A DNA stretch of 64,000 bases from Nematostella vectensis (taxonomy: Eukaryota; Cnidaria; Anthozoa; Actiniaria; Edwardsiidae): positions 1,862,001-1,926,000 of the forward strand of contig NC_064038.1 in assembly GCF_932526225.1 (NCBI RefSeq), given 5' to 3'. How positions within the stretch are numbered: position 1 is the first letter of the stretch; the number at the start of each line of letters is the position of its first letter. The position numbers were made by a program, and so were the translations under genes. The notes below the pieces were generated by a model. The model had not been told where the DNA came from, did no database searches, and saw only the letters and a program-made list of their open reading frames with translations. Of this stretch, positions 9,815-24,200 are shown one piece after another.

Positions 9815-10362
9815 TAGATTCCTTGGATAACTTGATTAAGTAGATTCTAACATAGAGCATAGCGCTCGATAGATTGATATACCTTTTTTCCGAGTATACT
9901 GTTTTATTTTTCCTAATGTTACTTTTTGGAATTTACATTCGGAAAAAAATTTATCGATTGTAACCTTTTGGAGGTTACACTCTTAAAACAAATTCCCGAA
10001 TGTAACCCTGAAGCTTTTCCCGAATGTAACCTCCAGTCCGATGGTGACTTTGCTTGGGATAGTTTACGATACCAATAGTATTAAAAGTAATTTTCATTAC
10101 AATTCCCTTCAGCAATGCCACGTTAGTCTTTCGTTGCGGGCACTTGACTACTAACGCAGCGACCCGGGTTCGATTCCCGCTGATAGCCTATTTTTTTTTC
10201 TTTATTTTTTTTTTTTTAAATATCGATACTTAATTATACTGTTCTTGGTGTGTCATGACATAAAAAGAAGGTATAGGGACATTTTTATGTACTCTCAGCA
10301 TCTTTGATGTGCTCATGCTTTGTTCAGGATCCTGTACATATTTTATGCACACAAGAACTAAC

Positions 10363-11997
10363 TAGATTCCTTGGATAACTTGATTAAGTAGATTCTAACA
10401 TAGAGCATAGCGCTCGATAGATTGATATACCTTTTTTCCGAGTATACTGTTTTATTTTTCCTAATGTTACTTTTTGGAATTTACATTCGGAAAAAAAATT
10501 ATCGATTGTAACCTTTTGGAGGTTACACTCGTAAAACAAATTCCCGAATGTAACCCTGAAGCTTTCCCCGAATGTAACCTCCAGTCCGATGGTGACTTTG
10601 CTTGGGATAGTTTACGATACCAATAGTATTAAAAGTAATTTTCATTACAATTCCCTTCAGCAATGCCACGTTAGTCTTTCGTTGCGGGCACTTCACTACT
10701 AACGCAGCGACCCGGGTTCGATTCCCGCTGATAGCCTATTTTTTCTTCTTTCTTTTTTTTTTAAATATCGATACTTAATTATACTGTTCTTGGTGTGTCA
10801 TGACATAAAAAGAAGGTATAGGGACATTTTTATGTACTCTCAGCATCTTTGATGTGCTCATGCTTTGTTCAGGATCCTGTACATATTTTATGCACACAAG
10901 AACTAACTAGATTCCTTGGATAACTTGATTAAGTAGATTCTAACATAGAGCATAGCGCTCGATAGATTGATATACCTTTTTTTCTGAGTATACTGTTTTA
11001 TTTTTCCTAATGTTACTTTTTGGAATTTACATTCGGAAAAAAAATTATCGATTGTAACCTTTTGGAGGTTACACTCGTAAAACAAATTCCCGAATGTAAC
11101 CCTGAAGCTTTTCCCGAATGTAACCTCCAGTCCGATGGTGACTTTGCTTGGGATAGTATACGATACCAATAGTATTAAAAGTAATTTTCATTACAATTCC
11201 CTTCAGCAATGCCACGTTAGTCTTTCGTTGCGGGCACTTGACTACTAACGCAGCGACCCGGGTTCGATTCCCGCTGATAGCCTATTTTTTTTCTTTCTTT
11301 TTTTTTTAAATATCGATACTTAATTATACTGTTCTTGGTGTGTCATGACATAAAACGAAGGTATATGGACATTTTTATGTACTCTCAGCATCTTTGATGT
11401 GCTCATGCTTTGTTCAGGATCCTGCACATATTTTATGCACACAAGAACTAACTAGATTCCTTGGATAACTTGATTAAGTAGATTCTAACATAGAGCATAG
11501 CGCTCGATAGATTGATATACCTTTTTTTCCGAGTTTACTGTTTTACTTTCCTAATGTTACTTTTTGGAATTTACATTCGGAAAAAAAATTATCGATTGTA
11601 ACCTTTTGGAGGTTACACTCGTAAAACAAATTCCCGAATGTAACCCTGAAGCTTTCCCCGAATGTAACCTCCAGTCCGATGGTGACTTTGCTTGGGATAG
11701 TTTACGATACCAATAGTATTAAAAGTAATTTTCATTACAATTCCCTTCAGCAATGCCACGTTAGTCTTTCGTTGCGGGCACTTGACTACTAACGCAGCGA
11801 CCCGGGTTCGATTCCCGCTGATAGCCTATTTTTTTTTCTTTATTTATTTTTTTTTAATCGATACTTAATTATACTGTTCTTGGTGTGTCATGACATAAAA
11901 AGAAGGTATAGGGACATTTTTATGTACTCTCAGCATCTTTGATGTGCTCATGCTTTGTTCAGGATCCTGTACATATTTTATGCACACAAGAACTAAC
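10363..11997 (+). repeat. Three-monomer motif, copy 2 (monomers 20-22), first monomer hybrid
   Basis: Monomers 21 and 22 match the trio. Monomer 20 is a hybrid: its left and middle parts have GCTTTCCCCG, TTTGCTTGGG and CATTACA, as in the third type of the trio, but its right part has CACTTCACTAC and TTTTTTCTTCTTTC, as in the first type. A crossover or conversion end inside the monomer explains this. Confidence 0.75.
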
Positions 11998-12542
11998 TAG
12001 ATTCCTTGGATAACTTGATTAAGTAGATTCTAACATAGAGCATAGCGCTCGATAGATTGATATACCTTTTTTTCCGAGTATACTGTTTTATTTTTCCTAA
12101 TGTTCCTTTTTGGAATTTACATTCGGAAAAAAAATTATCGATTGTAACCTTTTGGAGGTTACACTCGTAAAACAAATTCCCGAATGTAACCCTGAAGCTT
12201 TTCCCGAATGTAACCTCCAGTCCGATGGTGACTTTGCTTGGGATAGTATACGATACCAATAGTATTAAAAGTAATTTTCATTACAATTCCCTTCAGCAAT
12301 GCCACGTTAGTCTTTCGTTGCGGGCACTTGACTACTAACGCAGCCACCCGGGTTCGATTCCCGCTGATAGCCTATTTTTTTTCTTTCTTTTTTTTTTAAA
12401 TATCGATACTTAATTATACTGTTCTTGGTGTGTCATGACATAAAACGAAGGTATAGGGACATTTTTATGTACTCTCAGCATCTTTGATGTGCTCATGCTT
12501 TGTTCAGGATCCTGCACATATTTTATGCACACAAGAACTAAC
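11453..12542 (+). repeat. Two-monomer block shared with 51740-52829 (monomers 22-23)
   Basis: Both places share GAGTTTACTG (near 11532 and 51818) in the first monomer, and AATGTTCC, GTATACG and CAGCCACCCGGG in the second. The offset is 40,287 bp (74 monomers), one monomer less than the 40.83-kb offset of the block to the left. Confidence 0.85.
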
Positions 12543-13085
12543 TAGATTCCTTGGATAACATGATTAAGTAGATTCTAACATAGAGCATAGCGCTCGATAG
12601 ATTGATATACCTTTTTTCCGAGTATACTGTTTTATTTTTCCTAATGTTACTTTTTGGAATTTACATTCGGAAAAAAAATTATCGATTGTAACCTTTTGGA
12701 GGTTACACTCGTAAAACAAATTCCCGAATGTAACCCTGAAGCTTTTCCCGAATGTAACCTCCAGTCCTATGGTGACTTTGGTTGGGATAGTTTACGATAC
12801 CAATAGTATTAAAAGTAATTTTCATTTCAATTCCCTTCAGCAATGCCACGTTAGTCTTTCGTTGCGGGCACTTGACTACTAACGCAGCGACCCGGGTTCG
12901 ATTCCCGCTGATAGCCTATTTTTATTCTTTCTTTTTTTTTAAATATCGATACTTAATTATACTGTTCTTGGTGTGTCATGACATAAAAAGAAGGTATAGG
13001 GACATTTTTATGTACTCTAAGCATCTTTGATGTGCTCATGCTTTGTTCAGGATCCTGCACATATTTTATGCACACAAGAACTAAC

Positions 13086-15814
13086 TAGATTCCTTGGATA
13101 ACATGATTAAGTAGATTCTAACATAGAGCATAGCGCTCGATAGATTGATATACCTTTTTTTCCGAGTATACTGTTTTATTTTTCCTAATAAGACTTTTTG
13201 GAATTTACATTCGGAAAAAAAATTATCGATTGTAACCTTTTGGAGGTTACACTCGTAAAACAAATTCCCGAATGTAACCCTGAAGCTTTTCCCGAATGTA
13301 ACCTCCAGTCCGATGGTGACTTTGCTTGGGATAGTTTACGATACCAATAGTATTAAAAGTAATTTTCATTACAATTCCCTTCAGCAATACCACGTTAGTC
13401 TTTCGTTGCGGGCACTTGACTACTAACGCAGCGACCCGGGTTCGATTCCCGCTGATAGCCTATTTTTTTTCTTTCTTTTTTTTTTTTTAAATATTGATAC
13501 TTAATTATACTGTTCTTGGTGTGTCATGACATAAAAAGAAGGTATAGGGACATTTTTATGTACTCTCAGCATCTTTGATGTGCTCATGCTTTGTTCAGGA
13601 TCCTGTACATATTTTATGCCCACAAGAACTAACTAGATTCCTTGGATAACTTGATTAAGTAGATTCTAACATAGAGCATAGCGCTCGATAGATTGATATA
13701 CCTTTTTTTCCGAGTATACTGTTTTATTTTTCCTAATGTTACTTTTTGGAATTTACATTCGGAAAAAAAATTATCGATTGTAACCTTTTGGAGGTTACAC
13801 TCGTAAAACAAATTCCCGAATGTAACACTGAAGCTTTTCCCGAATGTAACCTCCAGTCCGATGGTGACTTTGCTTGGGATAGTTTACGATACCAATAGTA
13901 TTAAAAGTAATTTTCATTACAATTCCCTTCAGCAATGCCACGTTAGTCTTTCGTTGCGGGCACTTGACTACTAACGCAGCGACCCGGGTTCGATTCCCCG
14001 TGATAGCCTATTTTTTTTCTTTATTTTTTTTTTAAATATCGATACTTAATTATACTGTTCTTGGTGTGTCATGACATAAAAAGAAGGTATAGGGACATTT
14101 TTATGTACTCTCAGCATCTTTGATGTGCTCATGCTTTGTTCAGGATCCTGTACATATTTTATGCACACAAGAACTAACTAGATTCCTTGGATAACTTGAT
14201 TAAGTAGATTCTAACATAGAGCATAGCGCTCGATAGATTGATATACCTTTTTTCCGAGTATACTGTTTTATTTTTCCTAATGTTACTTTTTGGAATTTAC
14301 ATTCGGAAAAACAATTATCGATTGTAACCTTTTGGAGGTTACACTCGTAAAACAAATTCCCGAATGTAACCCTGAAGCTTTTCCCGAATGTAACCTCCAG
14401 TCCGATGGTGACTTTGGTTGGGATAGTTTACGATACCAATAGTATTAAAAGTAATTTTCATTTCAATTCCCTTCAGCAATGCCACGTTAGTCTTTCGTTG
14501 CGGGCACTTGACTACTAACGCAGCGACCCGGGTTCGATTCCCGCTGATAGCCTATTTTTTCTTCTTTCTTTTTTTTTTAAATATCGATACTTAATTATAC
14601 TGTTCTTGGTGTGTCATGACATAAAAAGAAGGTATAGGGACATTTTTATGTACTCTCAGCATCTTTGATGTGCTCATGCTTTGTTCAGGATCCTGTACAT
14701 ATTTTATGCACACAAGAACTAACTAGATTCCTTGGATAACTTGATTAAGTAGATTCTAACATAGAGCATAGCGCTCGATAGATTGATATACCTTTTTTCC
14801 GAGTATACTGTTTTATTTTTCCTAATGTTACTTTTTGGAATTTACATTCGGAAAAACAATTATCGATTGTAACCTTTTGGAGGTTACACTCGTAAAACAA
14901 ATTCCCGAATGTAACCCTGAAGCTTTTCCCGAATGTAACCTCCAGTCCGATGGTGACTTTGGTTGGGATAGATTACGATACCAATAGTATTAAAAGTAAT
15001 TTTCATTTCAATTCCCTTCAGCAATGCCACGTTAGTCTTTCGTTGCGGGCACTTGACTACTAACGCAGCGACCCGGGTTCGATTCCCGCTGATAGCCTAT
15101 TTTTTCTTCTTTCTTTTTTTTTTAAATATCGATACTTAATTATACTGTTCTTGGTGTGTCATGACATAAAAAGAAGGTATAGGGACATTTTTATGTACTC
15201 TCAGCATCTTTGATGTGCTCATGCTTTGTTCAGGATCCTGTACATATTTTATGCACACAAGAACTAACTAGATTCCTTGGATAACTTGATTAAGTAGATT
15301 CTAACATAGAGCATAGCGCTCGATAGATTGATATACCTTTTTTTCCGAGTATACTGTTTTATTTTTCCTAATGTTACTTTTTGGAATTAACATTCGGAAA
15401 AAAAAAATATCGATTGTAACCTTTTGGAGTTACACTCGTAAAACAAATTCCCGAATGTAACCCTGAAGCTTTTCCCGAATGTAACCTCCAGTCCGATGGT
15501 GACTTTGCTTGGGATAGTATACAATACCAATAGTATTAAAAGTAATTTTCATTACAATTCCCTTCAGCAATGCCACGTTAGTCTTTCGTTGCGGGCACTT
15601 GACTACTAACGCAGCGACCCGGGTTCGATTCCCGCTGATAGCCTATTTTTTTTTCTTTCTTTTTTTTTTAATTATCGATACTTAATTATACTGTTCTTGG
15701 TGTGTCATGACATAAAACGAAGGTATAGGGACATTTTTATGTACTCTCAGCATCTTTGATGTGCTCATGCTTTGTTCAGGATCCTGCACATATTTTATGC
15801 ACACAAGAACTAAC
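13086..15814 (+). repeat. Five-monomer block shared with 56643-59371 (monomers 25-29)
   Basis: The offset is 43,557 bp at all five starts. Shared rare marks: CAATACCACG, ATGCCCACAAG, AACACTGAAGC, TTCCCCGTGATAG, and the TTAACATTCGG subfamily monomer at the end. After the block, monomer 30 has no partner and monomer 31 matches monomer 110 at 43,014 bp, so one monomer was gained here or lost there. Confidence 0.9.
14179..15268 (+). repeat. Two-monomer block repeated at 16907-17994 (monomers 27-28)
   Basis: Both pairs carry the A-run variant GGAAAAACAATT and the GGTTGGG/CATTTCA class, and both second monomers have GGATAGATTACG (near 14968 and 17695), seen only there. The offset is 2728 bp, or five monomers. 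Confidence 0.85.
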
Positions 15815-16906
15815 TAGATTCCTTGGATAACTTGATTAAGTAGATTCTAACATAGAGCATAGCGCTCGATAGATTGATATACCTTTTTTTTCGAGTATAC
15901 TGTTTTATTTTTTCTAATGTTACTTTTTGGAATTTACATTCGGAAAAAAAATTATCGATTGTAACCTTTTGGAGGTTACACTCGTAAAACAAATTCCCGA
16001 ATGTAACACTGAAGCTTTTCCCGAATGTAACCTCCAGTCCGATGGTGACTTTGCTTGGGATAGTTTACGATACCAATAGTATTAAAAGTAATTTTCATTA
16101 CAATTCCCTTCAGCAATGCCACGTTAGTCTTTCGTTGCGGGCACTTGACTACTAACGCAGCGACCCGGGTTCGATTCCCCGTGATAGCCTATTTTTTTTC
16201 TTTATTTTTTTTTTAAATCGATACTTAATTATACTGTTCTAGGTGTGTCATGACATAAAAAGAAGGTATAGGGACATTTTTATGTACTCTCAGCATCTTT
16301 GATGTGCTCATGCTTTGTTCAGGATCCTGTACATATTTTATGCACACAAGAACTAACTAGATTCCTTGGATAACTTGATTAAGTAGATTCTAACATAGAG
16401 CATAGCGCTCGATAGATTGATATACCTTTTTTTCCGAGTATACTGTTTTATTTTTCCTAATGTTCCTTTTTGGAATTTACATTCGGAAAAAAAATTATCG
16501 ATTGTAACCTTTTGGAGGTTACACTCGTAAAACAAATTCCCGAATGTAACCCTGAAGCTTTTCCCGAATGTAACCTCCAGTCCGATGGTGACTTTGGTTA
16601 GGATAGGTTACGATACCAATAGTATTAAAAGTAATTTTCATTACAATTCCCTTCAGCAATGTCACGTTAGTCTTTCGTTGCGGGCACTTGACTACTAACG
16701 CAGCGACCCGGGTTCGATTCCCGCTGATAGCCTATTTTTGTTTCTTTATTTTTTTTTTTTTAAATATCGATACTTAATTATACTGTTCTTGGTGTGTCAT
16801 GACATAAAAAGAAGGTATAGGGACATTTTTATGTACTCTTAGCATCTTTGATGTGCTCATGCTTTGTTCAGGATCCTGTACATATTTTATGCACACAAGA
16901 ACTAAC

Positions 16907-17994
16907 TAGATTCCTTGGATAACTTGATTAAGTAGATTCTAACATAGAGCATAGCGCTCGATAGATTGATATACCTTTTTTCCGAGTATACTGTTTTATT
17001 TTTCCTAATGTTACTTTTTTGAATTTACATTCGGAAAAACAATTATCGATTGTAACCTTTTGGAGGTTACACTCGTAAAACAAATTCCCGAATGTAACCC
17101 TGAAGCTTTTCCCGAATGTAACCTCCAGTCCGATGGTGACTTTGGTTGGGATAGTTTACGATACCAATAGTATTAAAAGTAATTTTCATTTCAATTCCCT
17201 TCAGCAATGCCACGTTAGTCTTTCGTTGCGGGCACTTGACTACTAACGCAGCGACCCGGGTTCGATTCCCGCTGATAGCCTATTTTTTCTTCTTTCTTTT
17301 TTTTTTAAATATCGATACTTAATTATACTGTTCTTGGTGTGTCATGACATAAAAAGAAGGTATAGGGACATTTTTATGTACTCTCAGCATCTTTGATGTG
17401 CTCATGCTTTGTTCAGGATCCTGTACATATTTTATGCACACAAGAACTAACTAGATTCCTTGGATAACTTGATTAAGTAGATTCTAACATAGAGCATAGC
17501 GCTCGATAGATTGATATACCTTTTTTCCGAGTATACTGTTTTATTTTTCCTAATGTTACTTTTTGGAATTTACATTCGGAAAAACAATTATCGATTGTAA
17601 CCTTTTGGAGGTTACACTCGTAAAACAAATTCCCGAATGTAACCCTGAAGCTTTTCCCGAATGTAACCTCCAGTCCGATGGTGACTTTGGTTGGGATAGA
17701 TTACGATACCAATAGTATTAAAAGTAATTTTCATTTCAATTCCCTTCAGCAATGCCACGTTAGTCTTTCGTTGCGGGCACTTGACTACTAACGCAGCGAC
17801 CCGGGTTCGATTCCCGCTGATAGCCTATTTTTTTCTTTATTTTTTTTTTAAATATCGATACTTAATTATACTGTTCTTGGTGTGTCATGACATAAAAAGA
17901 AGGTATAGGGACATTTTTATGTACTCTCAGCATCTTTGATGTGCTCATGCTTTGTTTAGGATCCTGCACATATTTTATGCACACAAGAACTAAC
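16907..17994 (+). repeat. Two-monomer block (monomers 32-33), partner of 14179-15268
   Basis: Contains the second GGATAGATTACG. The distant copy of the left block at 58281 has GGATAGTTTACG instead. The T-to-A change therefore arose after the 43.6-kb duplication, or was erased in the distant copy. Confidence 0.8.
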
Positions 17995-18539
17995 TAGATT
18001 CCTTGGATAACTTGATTAAGTAGATTCTAACATAGAGCATAGCGCTCGATAGATTGATATACCTTTTTTTCGAGTATACTGTTTTATTTTTCCTAATATT
18101 ACTTTTTGGAATTTACATTCGGAAAAAAATTTATCGATTGTAACCGTTTGGAGGTTACACTCGTAAAACAAATTCCCGAATGTAACCCTGAAGCTTTTCC
18201 CGAATGTAACCTCCAGTCCGATGGTGACTTTGCTTGGGATAGTTTACGATACCAATAGTATTAAAAGTAATTTTCATTACAATTCCCTTCAGCAATGCCA
18301 CGTTAGTCTTTCGTTGCGGGCACTTGACTACTAACGCAGCGACCCGGGTTCGATTCCCGCTGATCGCCTATTTTTTTTCTTTCTTTTTTTTTTTAAATAT
18401 CGATACTTAATTATACTGTTCTTGGTGTGTCATGACATAAAAAGAAGGTATAGGGACATTTTTATGTACTCTCAGCATCTTTGATGTGCTCATGCTTTGT
18501 TCAGGATCCTGCACATATTTTATGCACACAAGAACTAAC

Positions 18540-19060
18540 TAGATTCCTTGGATAACTTGATTAAGTAGATTCTAACATAGAGCATAGCGCTCGATAGATT
18601 GATATACCTTTTTTTCCGAGTATACTGTTTTATTTTCCTAATGTTACTTTTTGGAATTTACATTCAGAAAAAAAATTATCGATTGTAACCTTTTGGAGGT
18701 TACACTCGTAAAACAAATTCCCGAATGTAACCTCCAGTCCGATGGTGACTTTGCTTGGGATAGTTTACGATACCAATAGTATTAAAAGTAATTTTCATTA
18801 CAATTCCCTTCAGCAATGCCACGTTAGTCTTTCGTTGCGGGCACTTGACTACTAACGCAGCTACCCGGGTTCGATTCCCGCTGATAGCCTATTTTTTTTT
18901 CTTTATTTTTTTTTTAAATATCGATACTTAATTATACTGTTCTTGGTGTGTCATGACATAAAAAGAAGGTATAGGGACATTTTTATGTACTCTCAGCATC
19001 TTTGATGTGCTCATGCTTTGTTCAGGATCCTGAACATATTTTATGCACACAAGAACTAAC
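18540..19060 (+). repeat. Monomer 35: 521 bp, one 24-bp internal repeat deleted
   Basis: Near 18719 the sequence runs from the first CCCGAATGTAACC straight into CTCCAGTCC, skipping CTGAAGCTTTT and the second word. The loss equals the 24-bp distance between the two direct repeats, so slippage or single-strand annealing between them explains it. It is the only copy outside 539-549 bp. Its tRNA-like part is kept, with GCTACCCGGG in the variable region. Confidence 0.92.
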
Positions 19061-21235
19061 TAGATTCCTTGGATAACTTGATTAAGTAGATTCTAACATA
19101 GAGCATAGCGCTCGATAGATTAATATACCTTTTTTCCGAGTATACTGTTTTATTTTTCCTAATGTTACTTTTTGGAATTTACATTCGGAAAAACAATTAT
19201 CGATTGTAACCTTTTGGAGGTTACACTCGTAAAACAAATTCCCGAATGTAACCCTGAAGCTTTTCCCGAATATAACCTCCAGTCCGATGGTGACTTTGGT
19301 TGGGATAGTTTACGATACCAATAGTATTAAAAGTAATTTTCATTTCAATTCCCTTCAGCAATGCCACGTTAGTCTTTCGTTGCGGGCACTTGACTACTAA
19401 CGCAGCGACCCGGGTTCGATTCCCGCTGATAGCCTATTGTTTCTTCTTTATTTTTTTTTTTTAATATCGATACTTAATTATACTGTTCTTGGTGTGTCAT
19501 GACATAAAAAGAAGGCATAGGGACATTTTTATGTACTCTCAGCATCTTTGATGTGCTCATGCTTTGTTCAGGATCCTGTACATATTTTATGCACACAAGA
19601 ACTAACTAGATTCCTTGGATAACTTGATTAAGTAGATTCTAACATAGAGCATAGCGCTCGATAGATTGATATACCTTTTTTTCCGAGTATACTGTTTTAT
19701 TTTTCCTAATGTTACTTTTTGGAATTTACATTCGGAAAAACATTATCGATTGTAACCTTTTGGAGGTTACACTCGTAAAACAAATTCCCGAATGTAACCC
19801 TGAAGCTTTTCCCTAATGTAACCTCCAGTCCGATGGTGACTTTGCTTGGGATAGTTTACGATACCAATAGTATTAAAAGTAATTTTCATTACAATTCCCT
19901 TCAGCAATGCCACGTTAGTCTTTCGTTGCGGGCACTTGACTACTAACGCAGCGACCCGGGTTCGATTCCCGCTGATAGCCTATTTTTTTCTTTATTTTTT
20001 TTTTAAATATCGATACTTAATTATACTGTTCTTGGTGTGTCATGACATAAAAAGAAGGTATAGGGACATTTTTATGTACTCTCAGCATCTTTGATGTGCT
20101 CATGCTTTGTTTAGGATCCTGCACATATTTTATGCACACAAGAACTAACTAGATTCCTTGGATAACTTGATTAAGTAGATTCTAACATAGAGCATAGCGC
20201 TCGATAGATTGATATACCTTTTTTTCCGAGTATACTGTTTTATTTTCCTAATGTTACTTTTTGGAATTTACATTCGGAAAAAAATTATCGATTGTAACCT
20301 TTTAGAGGTTACACTCGTAAAACAAATTCCCGAATGTAACCCTGAAGCTTTTCCCGAATGTAACCTCCAGTCCGATGGTGACTTTGCTTGGGATAGTTTA
20401 CGATACCAATAGTATTAAAAGTAATTTTCGTTACAATTCCCTTCAGCAATGCCACGTTAGTCTTTCGTTGCGGGCACTTGACTACTAACGCAGCGACCCG
20501 GGTTCGATTCCCGCTGATAGCCTATTTTTTTTTCTTTATTTTTTTTAAATATCGATACTTAATTATACTGTTCTTGGTGTGTCATGACATAAAAAGAAGG
20601 TATAGGGACATTTTTATGTACTCTCAGCATCTTTGATGTGCTCATGCTTTGTTCAGGATCCTGTACATATTTTATGCACACAAGAACTAACTAGATTCCT
20701 TGGATAACTTGATTAAGTAGATTCTAACATAGAGCATAGCGCTCGATAGATTGATATACCTTTTTTCCGAGTATACTGTTTTATTTTTCCTAATGTTACT
20801 TTTTGGAATTTACATTCGGAAAAAAATTTATCGATTGTAACCGTTTGGAGGTTACACTCGTAAAACAAATTCCCGAATGTAACCCTGAAGCTTTTCCCGA
20901 ATGTAACCTCCAGTCCGATGGTGACTTTGCTTGGGATAGTTTACGATACCAATAGTATTAAAAGTAATTTTCATTACAATTCCCTTCAGCAATGCCACGT
21001 TAGTCTTTCGTTGCGGGCACTTGACTACTAACGCAGCGACCCGGGTTCGATTCCCGCTGATAGCCTATTTTTTTTCTTTCTTTTTTTTTTAAATATCGAT
21101 ACTTAATTATACTGTTCTTGGTGTGTCATGACATAAAAAGAAGGTATAGGGACATTTTTATGTACTCTCAGCATCTTTGATGTGCTCATGCTTTGTTCAG
21201 GATCCTGCACATATTTTATGCACACAAGAACTAAC

Positions 21236-24200
21236 TAGATTCCTTGGATAACTTGATTAAGTAGATTCTAACATAGAGCATAGCGCTCGATAGATTGATA
21301 TACCTTTTTTTCCGAGTATACTGTTTTATTTTCCTAATGTTACTTTTTGGAATTTACATTCGGAAAAAAAATTATCGATTGTAACCTTTTGGAGGTTACA
21401 CTCGTAAAACAAATTCCCGAATGTAACCCTGAAGCTTTTCCCGAATGTAACCTCCAGTCCGATGGTGACTTTGCTTGGGATAGTTTACGATACCAATAGT
21501 ATTAAAAGTAATTTTCATTACAATTCCCTTCAGCAATGCCACGTTAGTCTTTCGTTGCGGGCACTTGACTACTAACGCAGCTACCCGGGTTCGATTCCCG
21601 CTGATAGCCAATTTTTTTTCTTTCTTTTTTTTTAAATATCGATACTTAATTATACTGTTCTTGGTGTGTCATGACATAAAAAGAAGGTATAGGGACATTT
21701 TTATGTACTCTCAGCATCTTTGATGTGCTCATGCTTTGTTCAGGATCCTGAACATATTTTATGCACACAAGAACTAACTAGATTCCTTGGATAACTTGAT
21801 TAAGTAGATTCTAACATAGAGCATAGCGCTCGATAGATTGATATACCTTTTTTTCCGAGTATACTGTTTTATTTTTCCTAATTTTCCTTTTTGGAATTTA
21901 CATTCGGAAAAAAATTATCGATTGTAACCTTTTGGAGGTTACACTCGTAAAACAAATTCCCGAATGTAACCCTGAAGCTTTTCCCGAATGTAACCTCCAG
22001 TCCGATGGTGACTTTGCTTGGGATAGTTTACGATACCAATAGTATTAAAAGTAATTTTCATTACAATTCCCTTCAGCAATGCCACGTTAGTCTTTCGTTG
22101 CGGGCACTTGACTACTAACGCAGCTACCCGGGTTCGATTCCCGCTGATAGCCTATTTTTTTTTCTTTATTTTTTTTTAAATATCGATACTTAATTATACT
22201 GTTCTTGGTGTGTCATGACATAAAAAGAAGGTATAGGGACATTTTTATGTACTCTCAGCATCTTTGATGTGCTCATGCTTTGTTCAGGATCCTGAACATA
22301 TTTTATGCACACAAGAACTAACTAGATTCCTTGGATAACTTGATTAAGTAGATTCTAACATAGAGCATAGCGCTCGATAGATTGATATACCTTTTTTCCG
22401 AGTATACTGTTTTATTTTTCCTAATGTTACTTTTTGGAATTTACATTCGGAAAAACAATTATCGATTGTAACCTTTTGGAGGTTACACTCGTAAAACAAA
22501 TTCCCGAATGTAACCCTGAAGCTTTTCCCGAATGTAACCTCCAGTCCGATGGTGACTTTGGTTGGGATAGTTTACGATACCAATAGTATTAAAAGTAATT
22601 TTCATTTCAATTCCCTTCAGCAATGCCACGTTAGTCTTTCGTTGCGGGCACTTGACTACTAACGCAGTGACCCGGGTTCGATTCCCGCTGATAGCCTATT
22701 GTTTCTTCTTTATTTTTTTTTTTTAATATCGATACTTAATTATACTGTTCTTGGTGTGTCATGACATAAAAAGAAGGCATAGGGACATTTTTATGTACTC
22801 TCAGCATCTTTGATGTGCTCATGCTTTGTTCAGGATCCTGTACATATTTTATGCACACAAGAACTAACTAGATTCCTTGGATAACTTGATAAAGTAGATT
22901 CTAACATAGAGCATAGCGCTCGATAGATTGATATACCTTTTTTTCCGAGTATACTGTTTTACTTTCCTAATGTTACTTTTTGGAATTTACATTCTGAAAA
23001 AAAATTATCGATTGTAACCTTTTGGAGGTTACACTCGTAAAACAAATTCCCGAATGTAACCCTGAAGCTTTTCCCGAATGTAACCTCCAGTCCGATGGTG
23101 ACTTTGCTTGGGATAGTTTACGATACCAATAGTATTAAAAGTAATTTTCATTACAATTCCCTTCAGCAATGCCACGTTAGTCTTTCGTTGCGGGCACTTG
23201 ACTACTAACGCAGCTACCCGGGTTCGATTCCCGCTGATAGCCTATTTTTTTTTCTTTATTTTTTTTTTAAAAATCGATACTTAATTATACTGTTCTTGGT
23301 GTGTCATGACATAAAAAGAAGGTATAGGGACATTTTTATGTACTCTCAGCATCTTTGATATGCTCATGCTTTGTTCAGGATCCTGTACATATTTTATGCA
23401 CACAAGAACTAACTAGATTCCTTGGATAACTTGATTAAGTAGATTCTAACATAGAGCATAGCGCTCGATAGATTGATATACCTTTTTTTCCGAGTATACT
23501 GTTTTATTTTTCCTAATGTTACTTTTTGGAATTTACATTCGGAAAAACATTATCGATTGTAACCTTTTGGAGGTTACACTCGTAAAACAAATTCCCGAAT
23601 GTAACCCTGAAGCTTTTTCCGAATGTAACCTCCAGTCCGATGGTGACTTTGCTTGGGATAGTTTACGATACCAATAGTATTAAAAGTAATTTTCATTACA
23701 AATCCCTTCAGCAATGCCACGTTAGTCTTTCGTTGCGGGCACTTGACTACTAACGCAGCGACCCGGGTTCGATTCCCGCTGATAGCCTATTTTTTTCTTT
23801 ATTTTTTTTTTAAATATCGATACTTAATTATGCTGTTCTTGGTGTGTCATGACATAAAAAGAAGGTATAGGGACATTTTTATGTACTCTCAGCATCTTTG
23901 ATGTGCTCATGCTTTGTTTAGGATCCTGCACATATTTTATGCACACAAGAACTAACTAGATTCCTTGGATAACTTGATTAAGTAGATTCTAACATAGAGC
24001 ATAGCGCTCGATAGATTGATATACCTTTTTTTCCGAGTATACTGTTTTATTTTCCTAATGTTACTTTTTGGAATTTACATTCGGAAAAAAATTATCGATT
24101 GTAACCTTTTAGAGGTTACACTCGTAAAACAAATTCCCGAATGTAACCCTGAAGCTTTTCCCGAATGTAACCTCCAGTCCGATGGTGACTTTGCTTGGGA

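Noticed and set aside
20209-20412. Plus-strand open frames of 67-75 codons with a hydrophobic start, at 20209, 24016, 25105, 30551, 34422, 38230 and 63245
   Set aside because: The hydrophobic stretch is translation of the T-rich left part. The frame exists only in monomers with certain T-run and A-run lengths and shows no coding constraint.
21396-21611. Minus-strand frames with a peptide like SGNRTRV
   Set aside because: This peptide is the well-known artefact of translating the antisense of a tRNA T arm. Here it is the reverse strand of the tRNA-like segment.
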